A stretch of 64,000 nt of DNA from Castor canadensis (taxonomy: Eukaryota > Chordata > Mammalia > Rodentia > Castoridae), in contig NC_133401.1 of NCBI RefSeq assembly GCF_047511655.1, positions 18,287,501 through 18,351,500 on the forward strand, written 5' to 3'. Below the pieces are notes generated by a model, which made no database searches, had not been told where the DNA came from, and saw only the letters and a list, made by a program, of their open reading frames with translations. The position numbers and the translations under genes are program-made. Position 1 is the stretch's first letter, and each line of letters begins with the position of its first letter. This document shows, one piece after another, positions 9,553 through 22,929 of this stretch.

Positions 9553-9903
9553 TAGTTTTCATTGCTACTTCATCATCCTAAGTGTGGTCAGATAAAAAAG
9601 GAGGTCCAGCCAGCAGCTGAACTGGGAGAGAACTTTCTGTCCACTTAGCCGTCATGATGCACCTTGGCCACCAGGGGACAACAACATACCGCCATTCCAG
9701 TCCAAGGGCTTGGTCTTGGTGTCTCCCAAGGGCCACCTAGGACTGCTGAACCTCAGGTGTGGAATGAGAGACATACTCCACATTCAAGAGGTAGAAAAAC
9801 AGGGAAAAGTCATAAAGGCAGCATTTTGTTTATTTTCATTAGTATAACTTATAGTAAAACCAAACCTAACACTAATTTAATTTGGCAAGAATTTCAGACT
9901 GAA

Positions 9904-10176
9904 ATGTCTGAATGCCAGCACCTGCACCAGGACACAAGGCCCAGTTCCTTGACTATCCCTAGCAATGCACAATCGACAATGGACAAGCCACAATAGAAAA
10001 ACTCCCCCTACGCTTTACCAGGTTCTTTCTCTCCTATAAAAGCCCCAGTGTGTAAGCGGCAATGGGCTCTAGCTCTCTTGCTGGAGACCCCGTCGGCAGG
10101 TTTCTTCTCCTGAGTAAAGTTGTGCTGACCGTGAGCCATCTCTCTGTCTATTTCTCTGTGCTTTTTGGTCTAACAA
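9904..10176 (+). mobile_element. Candidate solo LTR (ERV class I-like)
   Basis: Begins tgtctg and ends taaca. A TATA box is at 10034-10040 (tataaaa), followed by a 'gctgacc...ccatctctctgtc' R/U5-like segment. Boundaries are by eye and no TSD was confirmed. No gag, pol or env is adjacent. Confidence 0.45.
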
Positions 10177-10527
10177 TAGTCCATGGGCGTTTAAATGGTG
10201 CAAGCACTTTGGGATACAGTTTTGTGGCATGCACTGAATCCTGATACACATCCTCTGATCCACAAATTCCAATCCTGTGTATACCCGACAGAAACGTTCA
10301 CTGAAAGACACATTCAAAGGTGCATTACAGATTATAATGCCATGTGAGGAATTTGCCCTAATGTATGTAAAAAATGTATTGGGGGTAAAATAAAATTTGG
10401 GGCATTTGTGAACACAAATCTCATGCATGTGATGAGTAAAAGAAGTCAGGCCCCCCCAAATTGTTGCTGTGATACTGAATTTGTAAGGAGTGCAAGGGAA
10501 ACTTTCCACAGGAAACTCCCTGAGTGT

Positions 10528-10775
10528 TTCATTGCTAGGCAGGTACACTTCCACTTGAGCCCACAGTCCGTTTTGCTCTAGTTGCTTTGCTTGGGGCTGA
10601 GTTCAAACCATAATCTTCCTACCTGTGGCCTCCTGCATTGCTAGGATTGCAGATGTGAGCTACCATACCAGGCTTATCGGTTGAATTGGAGTCGTGATAG
10701 GTTTTTGCCTGGGCTGGCCTTGAACCTTGATCCTCCCAATCCCTGACTCCTGAGTAGATAGAATTATAGGCGTCT
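10528..10775 (-). repeat. B1-dID SINE, antisense, diverged
   Basis: 'ttgctaggcaggtacacttc' to 'cctgagtagatagaattata'. Old copy. Confidence 0.7.
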
Positions 10776-10921
10776 TATTATGGTTTAATTTATATTTCTG
10801 AATAGGTTATGATTCTATCTTTTCTTATGCTATTTGCCATCCCAAATAAAGATATGTGAAGTGTACGCTTATTTTCTTTTTATGAGGAACTATTATAAAT
10901 GGTATTAAAAAAATTGGTTTC

Positions 10922-11010
10922 CAGGCTGGGAATGGGGGTGGAGCTCAGTGGTAGAGCACTTGCCTAGCATGCACTAGGCTCTGGGATCCATCTACAACAC
11001 CTCATTAAAA
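10922..11010 (+). repeat. ID SINE
   Basis: 'ggagctcagtggtagagcac' then 'ttgcctagcatgcactaggc' with a B-box-like 'gggatccat'. Followed by the GA repeat. Confidence 0.85.
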
Positions 11011-11017
11011 CTAAAAG

Positions 11018-11027
11018 ATGGAGAGAG

Positions 11028-11076
<49 letters not shown>
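11018..11076. repeat. (GA)n microsatellite
   Basis: Near-uninterrupted gagaga run following the ID tail. Confidence 0.95.
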
Positions 11077-11082
<6 letters not shown>

Positions 11083-12262
11083 CAGAGACAGAGACAAAAA
11101 CCCAGACAAAGAAACAAAACAACAAAAAATAAGGAAAATAATTTCAGTTTCCAATTATATATAAAATATATCTAACATTATGATATTACATACGTAATAA
11201 TAATATTACATAATAATAATTTGGGTCTTTTCCCTCCTCATTTTTATCAGATTTGCCAGGGGTTTGTCAATCTTGTTTATTTGTTTATTTTTTCAAAGAA
11301 CCAGCTTTTTGTTTCATTGATTTTATATATTTTGTTTTTGGTCTCTGTTTCACTAATTTTGGCCCTTTTATTATTTCTCTCCTTCTGCTTGTTTTGGGTT
11401 TAGCTTGTTCTTGTTTTTCTAGGAGTTTGAGATATAGCTTTAGGTTATTTATTTGAGATCTTTCTTCCCTTTTAATATGCACTCATGGCTATAACCTTTC
11501 CTTTTAGGACTGTCTTTGCTATGTCCCATAGGTTCTGGAAAGTGGTGTTTTCATTTTCATTAACTTCCAGGAACTTTTTAATTTTCATCTCTTATTTCTT
11601 CCTTGACCCACTGATCATTGAGTAATGTGTTTTTCAGCTTCCAATTATTTGCATATTTTCTGCTGTTGTTTTTGTTGTAGATTTTTAGTTTTATTTCATT
11701 GTGGTCAGATAGAATGCAGGGAGTTATTTCTATTTTCTTATATTTGCTGAGGCTTGCTTTGTACCCTAATATATGATATATTTTGGAGAAAGTTCCATGG
11801 AACTTTGTGCTATTGTTGGATGAAATATTCTGTAGACATCAGTTAGGTCCATTTGATCTGTGGTGTCCTTTAGTTCTAGTATTTCTTGTTGATTTTTTGT
11901 TTGGATGATCTATCTATTGGTGATAGAGGGATATTAAAGTCTCCCACTACCTCTGTGTTGGAGTCTATATGTGCTTTTAAGTCCTTTAGTGTATGTTTCA
12001 TGAAATTGGGTGCACTGACATTGGGTGTATATTTCCTTTTGGTGTATTTCCCCTTTTGTTAGTATGAAGTGACCTTCTTTGTCTCATTTGAACAATGTAA
12101 GTTTGGAGTCTACCGTGTCTGATATAAGTATTGCTACTCCTGCCTGTTTTCAGGGGCCATTAGCTTGGTAAATCTTCCTCCAGCCTTTCACCCTAAACCA
12201 GTGTTTATTTCTGTCAATCAAATGGGTCTCCTGTAACAACAGATTGTCAGATCTTCCTTTTT

Positions 12263-12754
12263 TTTTTTTTTTCATTTTTCTTTTATTATTCATATGTGCA
12301 TACAAGGCTTGGTTTATTTCTCCCCCCTGCCCCCACCCCCTCCCTTACCACCCACTCCACCCCCTCCCGCTCCCCCCCTCAATACCCAGCAGAAACTATT
12401 TTGCCCTTATCTCTAATTTTGTTGTAGAGAGAGTATAAGCAATAATAGGAAGGAACAAGGGGTTTTGCTGGTTGAGATAAGGATAGCTATACAGGGCATT
12501 GACTCACATTGATTTCCTGTGCGTGGGTGTTACCTTCTAGGTTAATTCTTTTTAATCTAACCTTTTCTCTAGTTCCTGGTCCCCTTTTCCTATTGGCCTC
12601 AGTTGCTTTAAGGTATCTGCTTTAGTTTCTCTGCATTAAGGGCAACAAATGCTAGCTAGTTTTTTAGGTGTCTTACCTATCCTCACCCCTCCCTTGTGTG
12701 CTCTAGCTTTTATCATGTGCTCATTGTCCAATCCCCTTGTTGTGTTTGCCCTTG
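12263..12754 (-). mobile_element. Nested 5'-truncated L1 (3' UTR only), 492 bp
   Basis: T-run then antisense L1 3' UTR. TSD cagatcttccttttt at 12248-12262 and 12755-12769. It interrupts the antisense endonuclease domain of the older L1, which resumes in register after the duplication. Confidence 0.93.
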
Positions 12755-12877
12755 CAGATCTTCCTTTTTAATCCAGTTTGTCAAACAGTAACTTTTGATG
12801 GGAGAGTTGAGTCCATTGATATTCAGTGTTAATATTGATAGGGATATGGTGATTCCTGCCATTTAGTTGTTTTTCTT

Positions 12878-14081
12878 TTTTTTGTTTACTTATTTTTTTG
12901 TTCATTTATTCACATGTGCATACATTGTTTGGGTCATTTCTCCACCCTGCCCCTCTCCCCCACCTTAACGCTCCACCCCCCTCAGTTTTAGGCAGGTCCT
13001 GTTCTGCCCTTGTCACTGATTTTGTTGAAGAAAAGACATAAGCATAATAAGAAAGACAAAGCATTTTTGCTAGTTGAGTTAAGGATAGATATACAGAGAC
13101 ATTCCTACTATTGCTTTCATGTACCCATGTGCTACGACCCATGTTGATTCAACTCTGATCTTTACATTGGTTCCTGATCCCCTGCTCATGATAACCTGTC
13201 GTTTTAAGGTTTCTGTACTAGTTCCTCTGGAGTGGGGACATCAAATGCTTTCATGTTTTGGGTTTTCTACCTATTCCTATACATCCCGTATGTGCTCTCC
13301 CCTTTTCTTGTGATCCAAGTCCATCCACATTGCTGCATTTGCCTTAGATCTAAAGTCTGCATATGAGGGAGAACATACGATTTTTGGTCTTCTGAGCCTG
13401 GCTAACCTTGCTCAGAATGATGTTCTCCAATTCCATCCATTTACCAGCGAATGATAACATTTCGTTCTTCTTCCTGGCTGCATAAAATTCCATTGTGTAT
13501 AGATACCACATTTTCTTAATCCATTCGTCAATCGTGGGGCATCTTGGCTGTTTCCATAACTTGGCTATTGTGAATAGTGCTGCAATAAACATGGGTGTGC
13601 AGGTGCCTCTGGAGTAACCTGTGTTGAGTTCCTTTAGATATATCCCCAAGAGTGGGATTGCTGGATCATATGGAAGGTCTATGTTTAGATTTTTAAGAAA
13701 ACTGCAAATGTTTTTCCAGAGTGGTTGTATTAGTTTACATTCCCACCAGCAGTGTAAGAGGGTTCCTTTTTCCCCACATCCTCACCAACACCTGTTGTTG
13801 GTGATTCTAATGATGGCTATTCTAACAGGGGTGAGGTGGAATCTTTGTGTGGTTTTGATTTGCATTTCTTTTATGGCCAGAGATGGTGAGCACTTTTTCT
13901 TGTGCTTTTTGGCCATTTGAATTTCTTCTTTTGAAAAAGTTCTGTTTAGTTCAGTTGCCCATTTCTTAATTGGTTCATTGATTTTAGAAGAGTTTAGTTT
14001 CTTAAGTTCCCTGTATATTCTGGTTATCAGTCCCTTGTCTGATGTATAGCTGGCAAATATTTTCTCCCACTCTGTGGGTGG
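12878..14081 (-). mobile_element. Nested 5'-truncated L1, about 1.2 kb
   Basis: Antisense 3' UTR followed by antisense ORF2 C-terminus. TSD ttagttgtttttctt at 12863-12877 and 14082-14096. Inserted just upstream of ORF2 in the older L1. More diverged than the young copies. Confidence 0.9.
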
Positions 14082-15182
14082 TTAGTTGTTTTTCTTGTTT
14101 AAGGGTTTGATTGTGTGCAACTGAATCAATGCTACTCTCTGATTGCATGTCTTTTCTGCTCGTTTGTTTTAATAATTGCCATCCTCTCATGGTTTTGTTT
14201 GCTTTCATCTTGTGTGTGCAGAAGATTTTGATTGCTCTATCAATTTCAAATGATAGTTTTGCTGGGTAGAGTATCCTGGGCTAAAACTATTTTCTTTCAG
14301 TGTCCAAAATACCTCACTCCATGTCCTTCTTGCTTTTAAGGTTTCCATTGAGAAATCTGCTGTTATTTTGATGGGTTTACCTTTATATGTTATTTGTTTT
14401 TCTCTTTTACAGCCTTCAATATTCTTTCTCTGATCTCTGTGCTTGTTGTTTTAATGATAATTTGCCATGGGGAGGTTCTATTTTGGTCAAGTCTGTTTGG
14501 TGTCCTGGAAGCTTCCTATACCTGAATGAGCAAAACTTTCTTGAGATTTGGGAAATTTCTGAATATATTATGTATCCCTTTGGCTTGCACCTCCTCTCCT
14601 TCTTCAATGCCCATGATTCACAGGTTTGGTCTTTTGATGGAATCACTGAGTTCTTGCATATTCCTTTCTTAGCTCTTGAGTTGTTTGACTGAGATGTCTT
14701 CTGTTTTTTCTTTAATTTCTATTTTGTCTTCAAGCTCTGAGATTCTGTCTTTCACTTGTTCTAGTCAGCTGGAGTAGCCTTATACTGTGTTTTTTGTTTA
14801 ACTAAAGGGACCTTTTGTTTCTAGGATTTCCAATTGATTCTTTTTTCTGAGGTTTTCCATTTCTTTGTTCAGCTCCTCTTTTATATTTTGTGCTGCCATC
14901 TTTAATTCATATGTCTCCCTTTTTATAGTGTCCTTTGTTTCACTTTGGTGTTTGTTGAAGTCCTTGCTGAGTTCCTTTATTTGTTTCTGTATCTTCTTAT
15001 GTTTTTTATTTTTGGTGTCTTGAATTTTCTCATACATTCTGGTTAACCATGTCTAGGATCTTCTCCATGAATTTCTCAGTGATTTCTTCTTTGCAAGTTT
15101 TTTTTTTTTTTTTTTTTGTGGAAATTCTCTTCATTTCCCTCTGAACTCTGTATTGACTTATTTTTTTGAGGAGAATGGTTTC

Positions 15183-15353
15183 CTTTTTTTTCTTTTTTTT
15201 TTTAACTTTTTAAAAATTGTTTTATTATTCATATGTGTATACAAGGCTTGGGTCATTTCTCCCCCCTGCCCCTACCCCCTCCCTTACCACCCACTCCGCC
15301 CCCTCCCTTTCCTCCCATCCCCTCAATACCCAGCAGAAACTATTTTGCCCTTA
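15183..15353 (-). mobile_element. Nested L1 3' end, only about 171 bp
   Basis: A very short L1 insertion: T-rich tail plus the first part of the antisense 3' UTR. TSD tgaggagaatggtttc at 15167-15182 and 15354-15369. Confidence 0.93.
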
Positions 15354-17089
15354 TGAGGAGAATGGTTTCTATCCCTTCTTCTTCTCATTGCTCCACTTGG
15401 TGCTGTGCAACTATGTTTTTGATAGGCTAGTTGGTGAATTTGATTGCCTGTTTTCTTTCCCTTGATTTAATTTTTGTGTTGTGACTGACTTGGTTCTTAG
15501 CCAGGTTGATGTGCTCTTTCTGTCCCTAGCCTGGAGGTGTAATTTAGCAGTAACAAATTCACAGGTTCAATGCCAGACCAGTTGTTTACATAGTATATAG
15601 AAAACCCCTTGGTCATAATATCCATAAACTGTGAGAGTTGGGGAGGGTAGTGGTTTTTAGGCTAGATATAGAAATTTGGGTAATTGGTAAAGGTGGCACT
15701 GAAAAGGGGAGCAAGAAAAGGGGTGGGCAGGTTGGGGAAGTGGTATTGGGGCTGCTGGGTTTTGTGGCCTCTGTGGATGTTTGGGTGTATTTCTGTTGTT
15801 GTAGCGGAGGGTGCTTGTGTCAGGGATTTCAGGGGGCTGGGGCTGTGTACAGTTGGTACAGTAGGCTAGTCAGCAGGTGGTAGTGTGTAGGAGGGAGGGG
15901 TAGTGTGGTGACAGGTTGGGGAGGATGGAGGAGGAGGTGAAGACAGGGGGAGAGAGTGGATGAGAAGGGGCAGAAAGAGTAGTTGAGAGGGAGAATGGAT
16001 TGTAACACAAGAAAAGGTGGGAAAGTGGGTAAGAATCAGGATAAGAAAATAGTGATGGTAAAGTTAATAATACAAACAACTCCACCACAAAAAACACCAG
16101 GTACAGGAACTACAAAAACTTCAGTCATTTGGTAAATGTTCTGGAGTTATTCCTTAGATGTCCAATCCTGGTATTGGCATAGAAGCAGGAGCTCTGATGT
16201 GGCCTCACCAAGTGACTGGCTTGTGAGTAGCATTTGTTCCTTCTGTCCACAGGGTTAGCTGCATTGCCTTTCAGCTGCAGCTCTGTTTGGTCAGCTCCTT
16301 CCCCAGCAAGGAGTGGCAATTCAGTTTTGAATACTGCCCCCTGTCCCACGAGATCAACTCAGGGATCCACCACCTTCCCTGCTTTGTGAGGTTGGCTTGT
16401 CGCCCCACCCCTGCTCTCTGCCTTTGTTGCTTTACTGGCATTTATTCACTGAGGGTTCAGCATGGAGAGTTTGGGTCCTTGCTCCATCCCCTGTTCTCCA
16501 GGGCAGGTTCAGTGTTCCACCCCCACCTCCACTGTTATTGTTAGAAAACAGTTCACTGTTTATGCTGCTCAGTTTTGTTGGGGGAGGGTTCAGTCTGCCC
16601 AGAGGCTGCACTGGATTATATTTTCAGGGGGCAAGGGGTGAGTGGGTAGAGGAGTTGCATGTGGTATGTGATGCTCACCTGTTCATTCTGCAGATTCATG
16701 CAAGTAGCTTTGAAACTACTTGAATTGGCACAGCACAGGGGTTAGGGGTCCAGGATGTCACAGAGTTTCATTCTGATTGATGCTCTGTCTTTGGCTTGTT
16801 AGGAGAAAAAAAAAAAAAAGAGTGAAATGGCCAGGGTCTTTTTTTCCCAGGTGCAGACATGCCTTGCTGGCTGTGTTGTGCTGGATTTTCATGGCTGTTA
16901 GGTGCAATTAAAGGCTAATTTAAAGATCAGTCTTTGAATTTTATGTGCACCTAATGTGATGGGAGTTATTATTTTGGCTAGAAGCAATCACAATTACCCA
17001 ACTGTAGCTTCAACATCTCAAGCTTAGGATTTCTGATTCTCTGCCCTAACCACCATCTTGCATTAAAGCTTTCTGATTCCTTAATTCTT

Positions 17090-17225
17090 GTGGGGGCCCC
17101 AGTTACATTGGGGGAGAGCTCACCCTAATACCTTATTTTAACTCAATGACTGCTTTGAAGGTACCACATACAAATACACTCACATTCTGAGGTACCAGGG
17201 GTTACAGCTTCAACCAATAAAACAA
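17090..17225. repeat. Fragment of an old LTR-like interspersed repeat
   Basis: 'cacattctgaggtaccaggg' and 'ttacagcttcaac' are shared with the element at 24175-24545 and, reversed, 61233-61620. Confidence 0.45.
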
Positions 17226-17227
17226 AT

Positions 17228-17960
17228 AAAAAATATAAACATTTTTATTAGTATATAATAGTTGTACAGGGGTTTTTTGTTGTAACATTTCCAAATATGT
17301 GTACAACATACCCAGTTTGGTTCATCCCTCCATTATTCTCTTTCTTTCCCCTCCTCCTTCTTTTCTTTCTTTTTTTTTTGTGGCACTAGGGTTTGAACTC
17401 AAGGCCTTATGCTTGCTGGGCAAGTGCTCTACCTCTGAGCCACTCTGCCAACTCCTCCTCCCCCTTCTTAAAATGACTTCTACAGGTTTCAATATTCCAT
17501 ATTCATACATATGTAGAGAATACTTCAACCATATTCACCCTCTTCATTTACCCTCCCCTCCTGTGAGTACCCTTCTCTTCACATGACCTGTTCTACCTTC
17601 CTGTCCTTCATTGTTTGTGTCTATGCATTGTCCAGTGGGGTTTTGCCTTGGTAAATATATTGTACTTTATTCAGTCTAACCTCCTCTGTTACTCTTCCTT
17701 ACCCTTTCCCCCATCCCATATTGTTCAACAGTTTTCAGTGCATTTTGTTGTGTTATTCCGACACAGTTGTGATGTATTTCAATATTATTCACTCTTTATC
17801 ATTCTCTTCCTTCCCTCCTTCACTAGTCTCCTCTAACAGTCCCACAATTGGAAACATGTTCTGTATATATTGGAAGCATTATTTGTTGATAATGCTATCA
17901 ACAAAAATTTTTGGGGGATGCAATTCAACCCACAACATGTATCTCTGTTTCCTTCTCATG
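17228..17960 (-). mobile_element. Old L1 3' end, antisense, split by a SINE
   Basis: 'acatttttattagtatataa' then 'cttcaaccatattcaccctc' and the following C-rich 3' UTR match old L1 3' ends elsewhere in the window (22930-23760, 26616-27185). An antisense dID arm lies at about 17370-17455. Confidence 0.6.
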
Positions 17961-18334
17961 GCAAAGACCTGGCAGTATGTAGAAAGATCACAGTGGGTCA
18001 GATCTGCAGAGGAAATGAGCTGATTTTTTCTTCTCTTTTCCTCCTCTTTTTTGTTTTATTTCCCATCATCACTTCTCCCTAGCAATTCTAGCAACAAATC
18101 GCAACAGATGTCCTTCCTTCCAGCCTCTCACTCCAGATGGAAACTTTCAGAAATTTGTGAATATTTTCCCAGACATTTCTAACTGTATGTGTTCGCCACC
18201 ATCCCGAAAGTCTATTCTTAAATCAGGTCTTTGCTTTTCTGTCTTTGCAATAACCACATAAGCTGTGCCCATTGCCTATAGTCTAGCATTCATATAAGGC
18301 AGTCCCTAAGCTCAGATGTGCTTAGGATTCTCTT

Positions 18335-18475
18335 TGTTAACACTCTATTACAACAGAATGCATGCACAAGGTCCCGAGTTTGATACCCAGCATGACAAAT
18401 ATTTTATGGGGCTGTGGTTACAGCCCAGCTTAGCATGTGTGAGTCCCTGGGTTCAATACACAATACACCCTAAAT
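18335..18475 (+). repeat. ID SINE remnants
   Basis: Two short diverged ID-like pieces ('gtcccgagtttgatacccag' and 'gtccctgggttcaatacaca'). Confidence 0.55.
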
Positions 18476-18617
18476 TGTTAAAAAAGTCAATGTTATTTTT
18501 AATTAACATAATATCTATGGGCTACAGTGTGACAATTATGCATGTATGCATGTATAATGATCAAATTGGGGTGAGTAGCATTTCCTCAAACATTCCTCAT
18601 TTTACGTGTTAGGAATC

Positions 18618-18745
18618 CTCAGACTCTTCTAGTTACTTGGAAATATATTATAAATTATTTTAGATAACAGCTGCTCTACTGCTCAGACTCTTCTAGTTAC
18701 TTGGAAATATATTATAAATTATTTTAGATAACAGCTGCTCTACTG
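18618..18745 (+). repeat. Perfect 64-bp tandem duplication
   Basis: The unit beginning ctcagactcttctag occurs at 18618-18681 and again at 18682-18745 with no difference that I can see. It is not an SSR or transposon end. Confidence 0.95.
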
Positions 18746-18769
18746 TGCTATAGAATGTTAGTGCTGATT

Positions 18770-19830
18770 CCTCCTGTGTAACTGTATTTGGTACCTGGAG
18801 GGAGCAGTTTCTTTCACTCTTTTGTTAGAGCGAGCTTCTTCTTGCTCCCTCCTGGTTATTACTGAACCTAACTGGGCCTAACTGGGGGCAACTGGAGATG
18901 CAGAGAGGACACAGGATAACAGACAGATATAAAGTGGGATCAGGTGTGTTGGGCACTCGGGTGGAGACACACAACCCTCATTGCTTTCTCTATTTTTATT
19001 CTTTATGGCCTTACTCCTTTACAGTTCTTTAAAACCTTGCTTCTAAAATCTTCTTTAAAACCTTACTTAAAACCTCTTTCCTTAGACTCACTCTGTCCCA
19101 TGTTTTCTTTTAGCTGTTCTTTAGCATAATCTCTCAAAGTCTTTGCCCCCAGACTTGCACTGTCTCTTTAGCTTTCTTAAAGACTTGGTGCTCAGACTTG
19201 CAAACAAGAACAGGCACACCTAAAATCTCAATGCATAACTCTTCAAGTCTGGGTCCTTAGACTTGCACTGCCCCATGTTCTCTTTAGCTTTCCTTTAGCT
19301 TAGCTTCTCTAAAGCCCATGTATAAAGTTCTCAGTGCAGACTTGCACTGTCCCATGTTCTCTCTTTAGCTTCCTTAAAGTCATGGCCTTTAAGTTAGGCT
19401 TGCTAGCAATTCCCCGTTAGCAGTTCTTTTCCCTTCAACAATCTTTTCCCTTCAGCAATTCTTTTCCCTTCCAAAAACCTCCCACACCAAAAAGGCTTCT
19501 CCGTCAGAAAGCCAAAAGCAAAAGCCTTAAGCAAAAAGCAAAAAGCCTCCCCAACAAAAGCCTGGCATCCTCCTTCAGCAAGCCTTTTATATACAGTGGT
19601 AAACAGGGTGGAGCAGAGGTTCTCAGGGAGGGGTGGCATGACATTGTAACAGGAGAAACCTGTGTTCCTGCTTCTCTGAACGTAACCAACTTAGAAGCAG
19701 CTGTTCTGCAATTCCCTCTTCCATGGCTGAGGCTGTGCCTATCTTGGTCTACAGATAATCTTAGGAAAAACAGTTGAGCTGCATCTTGCCTTGCTTATGT
19801 CCAGTTCTCCACAGGTACCTGTTATCTAAC
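18770..19830 (-). mobile_element. Candidate ERV LTR, antisense, with internal short repeats
   Basis: On the minus strand: a TGTGGAGAAC start near 19817, TATA box at about 19586-19596 (reverse of ttttatata), and AATAAA near 18993. Upstream is a purine tract (reverse of ccctcccttttttaac, 19848-19862) resembling a PPT. Inside are about four imperfect units 'agacttgcactgtcccatg' (19085-19370) and an ttcttttcccttc repeat (19424-19470). Family and ends are uncertain. Confidence 0.45.
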
Positions 19831-19859
19831 CTTTATACTACTGCCCCTCCCTTTTTTAA

Positions 19860-20135
19860 CTGCTGGAGACTACTACTCCATGCTTTATTTCTATGAGATC
19901 AACTTTCCTTCAGATCCTACAAATGAGTGACAACATCCATTGTCTGACTTATTTCTCCTAATAGAATGTCCTCCAAGTCCATGCAAACTGCCACAAATGA
20001 CAGGATATCCTTACTATTCTTTTTAATGTCTGATATATTTAATGATTTCATTATATATATAATTTTCTTTATTTCTCAATCCATCAACAGACACCTTTGT
20101 TGAGTCTGTATTTGGTTATTGTGAGTAGTGCTTCT
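19860..20135 (-). mobile_element. Old L1 3' UTR fragment, antisense
   Basis: 'aatgtcctccaagtccatgc' and 'caatccatcaacagacacct' match the antisense ends of old mammalian L1s. Confidence 0.55.
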
Positions 20136-20162
20136 ACCAAATGTTCCAAAAAACAAATTGTT

Positions 20163-20402
20163 GATGGGATACAGGTGTAGCTCAGTGGTAGAGTATGTGC
20201 TTAGCATGTATAAGGCCCTGGGTTCAATCCTCAGCACTGAAAAATAGTTGTTTAAGCCAGGCATGGTGGTGCATACCTGTAATTCCAACACTTAGGAAGC
20301 TAAGGCAGGAGGAGTATGAGTTCTATGCCAGCCTAGGTTATATAGTGGGTTGGCAGTCAGCCTGGGATGCATAGTGAGACCCTGGGTCAAAAAAAAAGTG
20401 TT
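20163..20402 (+). repeat. ID SINE followed by a monomeric B1-like SINE
   Basis: ID body 20163-20247 ('gtagctcagtggtagagtat', 'gggttcaatcctcagcactg'), then 20256-20398 'gccaggcatggtggtgcata' ending in an A-run. Confidence 0.85.
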
Positions 20403-21735
<1,333 letters not shown>

Positions 21736-21737
21736 TG

Positions 21738-21825
21738 GATCAGGGCCTGGGGATATAGTTTGTGATAGTGCATCCACGCAGCATGCATGAGGCTCTGGGC
21801 TGGATTCTCAGTTCCTACAAAGATA
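21738..21825 (+). repeat. ID SINE, diverged
   Basis: 'cctggggatatagtttgtga' and 'gcatgcatgaggctctgggc'. Confidence 0.65.
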
Positions 21826-21829
21826 ACAA

Positions 21830-22925
21830 AAAGCCTTAAAAACATTCATCTACCTTCTGATAAATCTAGAATCAAGCTACTTTTTGTTACTTGTATTTCC
21901 TTTATCTAGGGCCAACCCAAGATCTTTTTCATCTGGAAATAAACTGTAATGTTCTCTTCACTTTTCACTGTTCTACAACAGGATATCTCAGTCTGGTGGC
22001 CATCTTGATCCCTCCACGGATTCGCTGACTCCAGCCACTTCTGGCTCAGTGTCGGAGAACTTCCGGTTTCCCTTAGCCCAAGTGCTGAGGTGCTTTATGT
22101 GGGTCTAGGTAATGGGGTGTCTTGTTCTTTTTAGCTCCATCCTCTCTGAGTGTCAATTAGCTTTCTCTACTCCATTGCACTAGGTCTTCGGATTCCTCCT
22201 CAAACATCCCAGACCTCCTAAGTCCTCAGACAATTATCATTTCAGTTCCTTCCTCCTAGAGTGCAGTTCTCTACAACAAATTCACATCATGTGTGTTTGC
22301 CTGCTTTTAAGTCTTTACCCCAATTCGACCTTCTTGGTGAGGTTTCCTTCAACCAGCCAGTTCATACTGTCCACCCCCCATACTCGCTGTATTTTATTTC
22401 ATAGCAATATCACATCTGCTATCTATATGTAGTTCCTTTTGGTATGAGTGCATGCATATATTTCTAATGCATTAGAAAGCCAAATATTTTCTTCTTAAAT
22501 TGCCAAAGAGTTAGTGTTTCACAGAGTGACAGACATTGTTTATGTTCAAGGAATAATTATGGAAAGGATTAATAAAAGAATGAGGAAAGTAGTAACCTTA
22601 CATACATTTTACATGACACAGTCCTAGAGTGGTTACCCAGTGTAATAATGATGGATGTGAATTTGAGAACAGTGATATTTAACAAAAGATGTCACACTTC
22701 TGCTTATATTATTATTTCATGTATCACACAATTTAATTTGAAATTATTGGATGAATATAATTAAATTGATAGAGTATGTAGAATGCATACTTTTATGCAA
22801 ATTAGTGATCTAGCATATACATATAAATAGCATACTCTAAACTGATACGAATGTAAGTAACATAACAGAATGTAATTTGTCATCTGTTACCCTGTGAACA
22901 TCTACATTATTCCCATGTTCATCAT
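21830..22925. other. About 1.1 kb without recognised features
   Basis: AT-rich. Short frames only, no known repeat recognised by eye. Confidence 0.45.
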
Positions 22926-22929
22926 TATC

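Larger units (their letters stand above)
11221..17062 (-). mobile_element. Old L1, antisense, 3' end missing, with at least three nested L1 insertions
   Basis: On the minus strand the order is 5' end near 17062 (ccaccatcttg, a YY1-type CCATCTT site), a 5' UTR about 15370-17060, ORF1 remnants about 14100-15100, ORF2 start near 12858, and endonuclease to early RT at 11221-12860. It stops inside ORF2, so the 3' half is absent. Many stops and indels are present. The 5' UTR differs in sequence from that of the young L1 at 33-40 kb. The gaps are filled by later L1s listed separately. Confidence 0.8.

Noticed and set aside
11018..11076. Simple GA array as CRISPR or other structured repeat
   Set aside because: Dinucleotide microsatellite in a vertebrate genome. 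No spacer architecture anywhere in the window.
15638..16723. Frames in the old L1 5' UTR as host exons
   Set aside because: They lie between L1 ORF1 remnants and the YY1-type L1 5' end. No splice sites or homology recognised.
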